A DNA stretch of 64,000 bases, from NCBI RefSeq assembly GCF_933775445.1, contig NC_065875.1, positions 3,472,001 to 3,536,000 of the forward strand, in the 5' to 3' direction. Source of the DNA: Argentina anserina (taxonomy: Eukaryota; Streptophyta; Magnoliopsida; Rosales; Rosaceae). This document shows, piece by piece, positions 59,905 to 64,000 of this stretch. The notes under the pieces were generated by a model, which was given only the letters and a program-made list of their open reading frames with translations, was not told the DNA's origin and did not search any database. The position numbers were made by a program, and so were the translations under genes. Position 1 is the stretch's first letter. Every line of letters starts with the position of its first letter.

Positions 59905-61290
59905 AAAAAAATGTATAAAAGACATGCAATAAAGCACGCGCACATACTGTGTGTGCAAATATGTTTCTAATATTTTGGATGCATCTACTGTCACTCCATT
60001 AACTTTTTTATTCACGCCACAAATATTTCAATTATTGAAAAACTATATTACTCATGTGTAAAATAATTATTAAGTACATCAATTTTCTAAATTACATAAT
60101 CATTACTTATATGTATACAAATATATTTAAATTTTCATTAAATATTAATCTTTTTCACTCGAATTTGAAAAATATTTTTCTATTTTAACGAAAAAATCTA
60201 ATTTTTTTTCAATAGTTATACGTAATTCGTTATTCAAATCATAAATCATTACTATCAACTTAATAAAATCTTTATACTACTTTGTGAATATCTGGAAAAA
60301 AATATTTAACACCAAAATCAATATTCTTTTCATTGCTCAAAATTGATATTCTATGACTTTTTTCTACAACTCAAAGTTGTTAAACTATGAATTTTTTGTT
60401 AGTTATATTTTTTGTAAAAATAAAAAAGAAATATTTGAAGAATAAATATATGAATTAGATTTCTAGAATCGTAATTGGAAAGTTCATTATTCATTTTATA
60501 TTGATGTAAATTAATTTGTAAGATTAACTTTAAAAACTTTTTTTCTAAATTTGATATGTCATATAAGGTAATAAGGACACGCCTGGAAAAAAAATTTGTG
60601 AAATAAGAAAATTTAAAATGTGGGGTGAAATGAGTAAAGAGTGTGAACAAAGTATCTCGTGAGGTGGCAATAGCTACACCAAAATATTTACTAGACGTGA
60701 CTGGTGTTGAGGAAAAAGTGGGAGTTGAGGAAGTTAGAGAGAGATTTCAGGGTATTTTTTGGAATTAATATAAAAATAATCTTGTTTATTTATCCTCTTT
60801 TTATTTACATCTATTTCAACATAATATATTAAATTTATTCAAAAAAATGTTCTTTATCCTAATGGTTAAGTTGTATTTTCACATGGGTTTTGGTTGACAA
60901 ACCCTGTTTACTTTATTAATAGTAGAATATAGATAAATTTCTTTAAAAGTGTTTTAGGATAATCCCTCTAGTTGTGCCTTGGTCTATTCCATAATAGGAT
61001 AAGGATTTACCATTCCATTTAGTATAAGTTTAATTACATCTAGTCATAGTAATCATACTTTGTTATGATTTTAGCTTTGTAATTTTCTATAAATAAAGAC
61101 ACCTATTAATGAATAATACATATATCAATTAACTCTCTATTGTCATATTACTTTCTCCTACAACAAAAAAAAGAAATTATAATCCTTTTTTTAACTGAGA
61201 AATCACAATCCTTGTTGAAAAGCCCAAATTAGCTCCAAGAGTTAGGCCCGGACATTTGTGAGCTATTTTCACCTGTAATAGAACTCACAA
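59905..61290 (+). repeat. Second copy of the MED8 upstream region, fused to an intron scrap
   Basis: It follows 1700-2705 in order from cacatactgtgtgtgcaaat through ggataaggatttaccattcc to agctccaagagttaggcccg. The next bases, tattttcacctgtaataga, match MED8 intron 4 near 4644-4665, not the first exon. So a MED8 copy was once here and everything from the leader to intron 4 is gone. It lacks the MITE found at 2049 and has its own insertion (59972-60690). Confidence 0.85.
59972..60690. mobile_element. Insertion in the MED8-upstream copy, imperfect inverted ends
   Basis: Absent from the matching place near 1735 in copy 1. The ends (TTGGATGCATCTACTGTCAC and, inverted, TTGGTGTAGCTATTGCCACC) are imperfect inverted repeats, and aatattt stands on both sides. 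Very AT-rich inside, no ORF of note. Probably a MITE of Mutator type; the borders are approximate. Confidence 0.55.
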
Positions 61291-62229
61291 GAGTGCCAGC
61301 GCGTTGCAGCGGGTTCTAAACTAATTTAATCAAATAAAAAGAAGGAATTTCCTACTACTCACTGCAACGCCCTCTAAGGGGTTGCCTTAGAGGTAAAATC
61401 CCTCATAAGAGATAAAATCCAAGCATTCTCACGGCAACGGCAAGTACCTTCATCAGTAATCTTCAAAAACGCTAAGTAAATACAAAATTCAACATGCCTT
61501 TGTATGAGATCTGCAAACACTCATTTCATATGAAAAAAGGTAACTGATCACAACAACGAAAGAAGTAATATAGACCATCAAACATCACACCCTGAAGCTT
61601 ACAAAATCCCAACTAGAAGGAATCATAGTTCATTATAAACATGTTTGCGGAAACGTTCAACCTAATTAATAAATACCTTTCCCAAAATAGATAACGAAGA
61701 GCAGATATAATTTTGATTAAGAAAGATATGAAAACACAATACAAAATATTTGACCAAACAAAATACATAACTTATTAAGCAAAGAATGAAATACAGAAAC
61801 TAAATTCATATCGAATTCTAGATTCTAATTTGTAGTGAAGAGCTGCAATATACTGATTTAGAACCCATAGAGATTTGTGAAATAAAAACATTCTCTAAAA
61901 TATTTTTCCTAAATATAGAATCCATAACTCTTTGAATGCATAAGAACTGGTATATACCTATGAAATTCACATTGTTGAAGACTCTGACATAACAACATCA
62001 ACACTTAAACTCAGTACTTTATTCTTGATGGAGAACTGAAAAGTAGAAACAAAACAACAATAATCATAGATAATTAATTAGACGTTGTAGGAACGAGAAT
62101 ATGAAAACCAATAAGAGAATGTAGACAAGTGTACAAATAAAATGTAATTTATTGAATATCAAGCGCGGGGTTACAATCTTTGTGAACTCCTCTGATTCTA
62201 TCTCCGTATATGACTTGGCTCAAGGGTGA
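61291..62229. other. No gene recognised
   Basis: AT-rich DNA. A short phrase cctctaaggggttgccttag near 61371 is unlike its surroundings but has no clear identity. Confidence 0.45.
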
Positions 62230-62485
62230 CGTGCACTTGATCTTGAGAATTTGAGTTTGATTTGGATTTGGATTTGGATTTGATGAAAAACGAGCGATTT
62301 GGCCGCTTGATGATTTTTCGTGGACTTGAGTTTGGATTTGGATTTGATGAAGAACGAGCGATTTGGCCGTTTAATGATTCTTCGTGGCCTTGAGTTTGGA
62401 TTTAGATTTGATAAAGAACGAGCGATTTGGTGGCTTAACGATTCTTTGTGGATTTAATGATCTTCGTGGACTTGATGATCTTCGT
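62230..62485. repeat. 64 bp tandem repeat, about three copies
   Basis: Each copy has ttgagtttggatttggattt, gaacgagcgatttggc and gattcttcgtgg; copies begin at about 62247, 62323 and 62389, followed by short ttgatgatcttcgtggac units. The length, near 64 bp and partly a multiple of 3, leaves open frames in places, but no protein is recognised. Confidence 0.75.
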
Positions 62486-63189
62486 GGACTTGAGAGACTT
62501 CGGGATTTTTCGAGAGTGATCTTACTCAAGTGATTTTCTCTATTCTTCTCAAGTCCCCATTCTCTTCATGTTGAGGGGGTATTTATAGTGTTAAGGTTTC
62601 TATTTTGTAGAATATTTTAATGACACTAAAATAATAAATTTCTTTAATTGTATAATTAAATCAATATGTATTTTTTGATTAATTCAAAATTAGTTATTCT
62701 CATAACTAAATTAAACATAAAATAATTGATTTAATTATAGCCGTTAAAGAATTTATTAATTTAATCAAATGTCCGATTAACATTTCGAATCGTCAACGAC
62801 ATTCAATTTTTGATTTAAGTCGGAATCACGTAGCTTCGATTACGATCATCCGTTTATGTGCTGACACGAGTTTTATTCGAATCTGCACCAACTTTGCTAA
62901 TTTTTGGGCCACGTGTGTAATTTTGTCAGGTTCTTTGTCGATTTAATCATGTAATAAATATAATTTACTTCATTAAATTTCATGTGTCTACAAATGCCAC
63001 CCTTCAAGTCGTGTTGCAGACATGTCGTCGTCACGTGCCGAAAGCGCAGCTTGAAGTATGCAATTTGATTTGAAGAATTTGTGAAGCTAGCTTCCGAGGC
63101 TCCGTAAATTTTGTAGTAATTTTTCTATCATATATTTTAATCAGATGGATTTAATTTTGAAGATTTTTCCATCCAAATTCATCATTGGC

Positions 63190-63525
63190 ATCACTACAAT
63201 GTTCCACTACCTGTCTGACCATAAGCAAAACATGTAGCCTTTATTTGTTCAAAAATGAGGGGAATAATTGGTTCTACAGTAGCCCAATATACCTCATCAT
63301 TGCGAACATGGTCATCAAGAACCGCATTGAAACAGAATTCATGTTTTTCCACATATGCAGTCAAGTCTACCTTCACTTTAGGTTCATGAACTGTCAAATA
63401 AGATTTGTCATACGTAGTAACAATATCATCCTCCTTTCGGGAAAATTCCTTCTTGTTTAAAGGTTTCTTTCGTACCACAACTTTTATTTTGGCCACGTTG
63501 TTTTTCCTTGTGCTTTCCTTTTCGG
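63190..63525 (-). pseudogene. Kinesin-13 motor-domain fragment
   Basis: The minus strand reads NNVAKIKVVVRKKPLNKKE, then YLTVHEPKVKVDLTAYVEKH and FEQIKATCFAYGQTGSG: the first ~95 residues of a kinesin-13 (MCAK-type, microtubule-depolymerising) motor domain, close to plant KINESIN-13A. A TAG lies just upstream (about 63527), and the frame ends at 63194 within the P-loop: GQTGSG is followed by TL and a stop, so the Lys-Thr that binds ATP phosphate is missing. No further motor sequence follows. It cannot be an active motor. Confidence 0.9.
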
Positions 63526-64000
63526 TCTACATTAATGGAATTGATGCATCTTGATAGGTAGCACAATTTGTTGTCCATCACTTGATGTAGCTTGTTAAAT
63601 CAATCTTTCTTTGACTGTTGGTACACGCACTAATGGATCCATCATATTGTAGTTGGTCAGTAGTGGTGGAGACAATGAGTATGTATTCCTCTGGAGAGAC
63701 AATCCATCACTCATTCCTAATGTAGCACTCAGTCTTTCATCCCCACCATCATGACTAATCCCATCTGCATTTTGCTTAAAGATATTTGTCCAGTGACTTG
63801 AAATGGGGCAAAGCCATTGTATTTAACCAGAGTTTGCCGCTCTCTTGTAATCACGTTGAGCTGTAGCTTGATACACCGTTTCAATAAAGAACAACATAGT
63901 AGATACCCCTTCCCAGGTCTGGATGCTTCCACATGCATTGATACATTTTTACTTTGGTCTATTTGATATCTCGAGAGAGCCATGAACAAGCTCAACAAGT
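63526..64000 (-). other. Unidentified coding-like sequence upstream of the kinesin fragment
   Basis: The minus strand has broken open stretches (63998-63729 in one frame; SATLGMSDGLSLQRN and MMDPLVRVPTVKERL in another) with protein-like composition but stops between them. It may be the N-terminal region of the same kinesin-13 copy or another gene fragment; I could not match it. It runs to the window edge. Confidence 0.35.

Noticed and set aside
1..64000. tRNA, rRNA or other structured RNA genes
   Set aside because: Reading by eye gave no cloverleaf-type A/B box pairs or rRNA blocks; a tRNAscan or Infernal run would be needed to exclude them fully.

Overview
The window is nuclear DNA from a flowering plant, almost certainly a eudicot. 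It holds intron-rich genes with GT-AG splice sites, a plant-type MED8, plant retrotransposon lineages (Ty3/gypsy Tat and Tekay-like chromovirus, Ty1/copia) and FAR1-type Mutator elements. The species cannot be fixed from sequence alone; the protein style would suit Rosaceae, but that is a guess. Only two host genes look intact: MED8 (2763-6920, ten exons, + strand) and a two-module EF-hand/ZZ zinc-finger gene (48772-50870, four exons, + strand). Most of the rest is nested mobile DNA or gene debris.

Layout. 1-2762: AT-rich upstream DNA with a fold-back MITE (1222-1422), a second MITE (2049-2465) and the MED8 promoter. 2763-6920: MED8. 7826-8597 and 27324-28588: the first, broken copy of the EF-hand/ZZ gene unit. 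It is split by an 18.7 kb terminal-inverted-repeat transposon (8598-27323) that carries a Ulp1/C48-type protease gene and was itself hit by a very young Tat LTR retrotransposon (9854-20774) and a 2.9 kb solo LTR (23414-26302). 28620-29741: a Tekay-like LTR fragment. 29742-40252: a truncated copia element whose LTR was hit by a 7.9 kb Mutator-like element (31668-39558), whose transposase gene was in turn hit by a second solo LTR (34280-37163). 40282-47224: an old, decayed Tekay-like chromovirus. 47230-50870: the intact EF-hand/ZZ copy with its promoter. 51089-55480: a decayed copia element of the same family as the first. 55481-64000: gene-poor DNA with a COG2 pseudogene, a non-autonomous hAT element, a second copy of the MED8 upstream region (about 59905-61290) and a kinesin-13 fragment.

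History. A unit of promoter plus EF-hand/ZZ gene was duplicated in tandem, and the copies then diverged through insertions. Because the second copy keeps uninterrupted sequence where the first is interrupted, it gives the empty-site reference for the big transposon. Likewise the two copies of the MED8 upstream region each show an insertion that the other lacks. Seven insertions have readable target duplications, so their order can be deduced without dating.

The most unusual item is the Tat element. Its LTRs differ at one base in 475, yet its gag-pol frame is broken at several points. A three-exon gene on the opposite strand, of the putative gypsy-type transposon domain class, is open from end to end and has its own upstream G-box and a higher-order tandem repeat.
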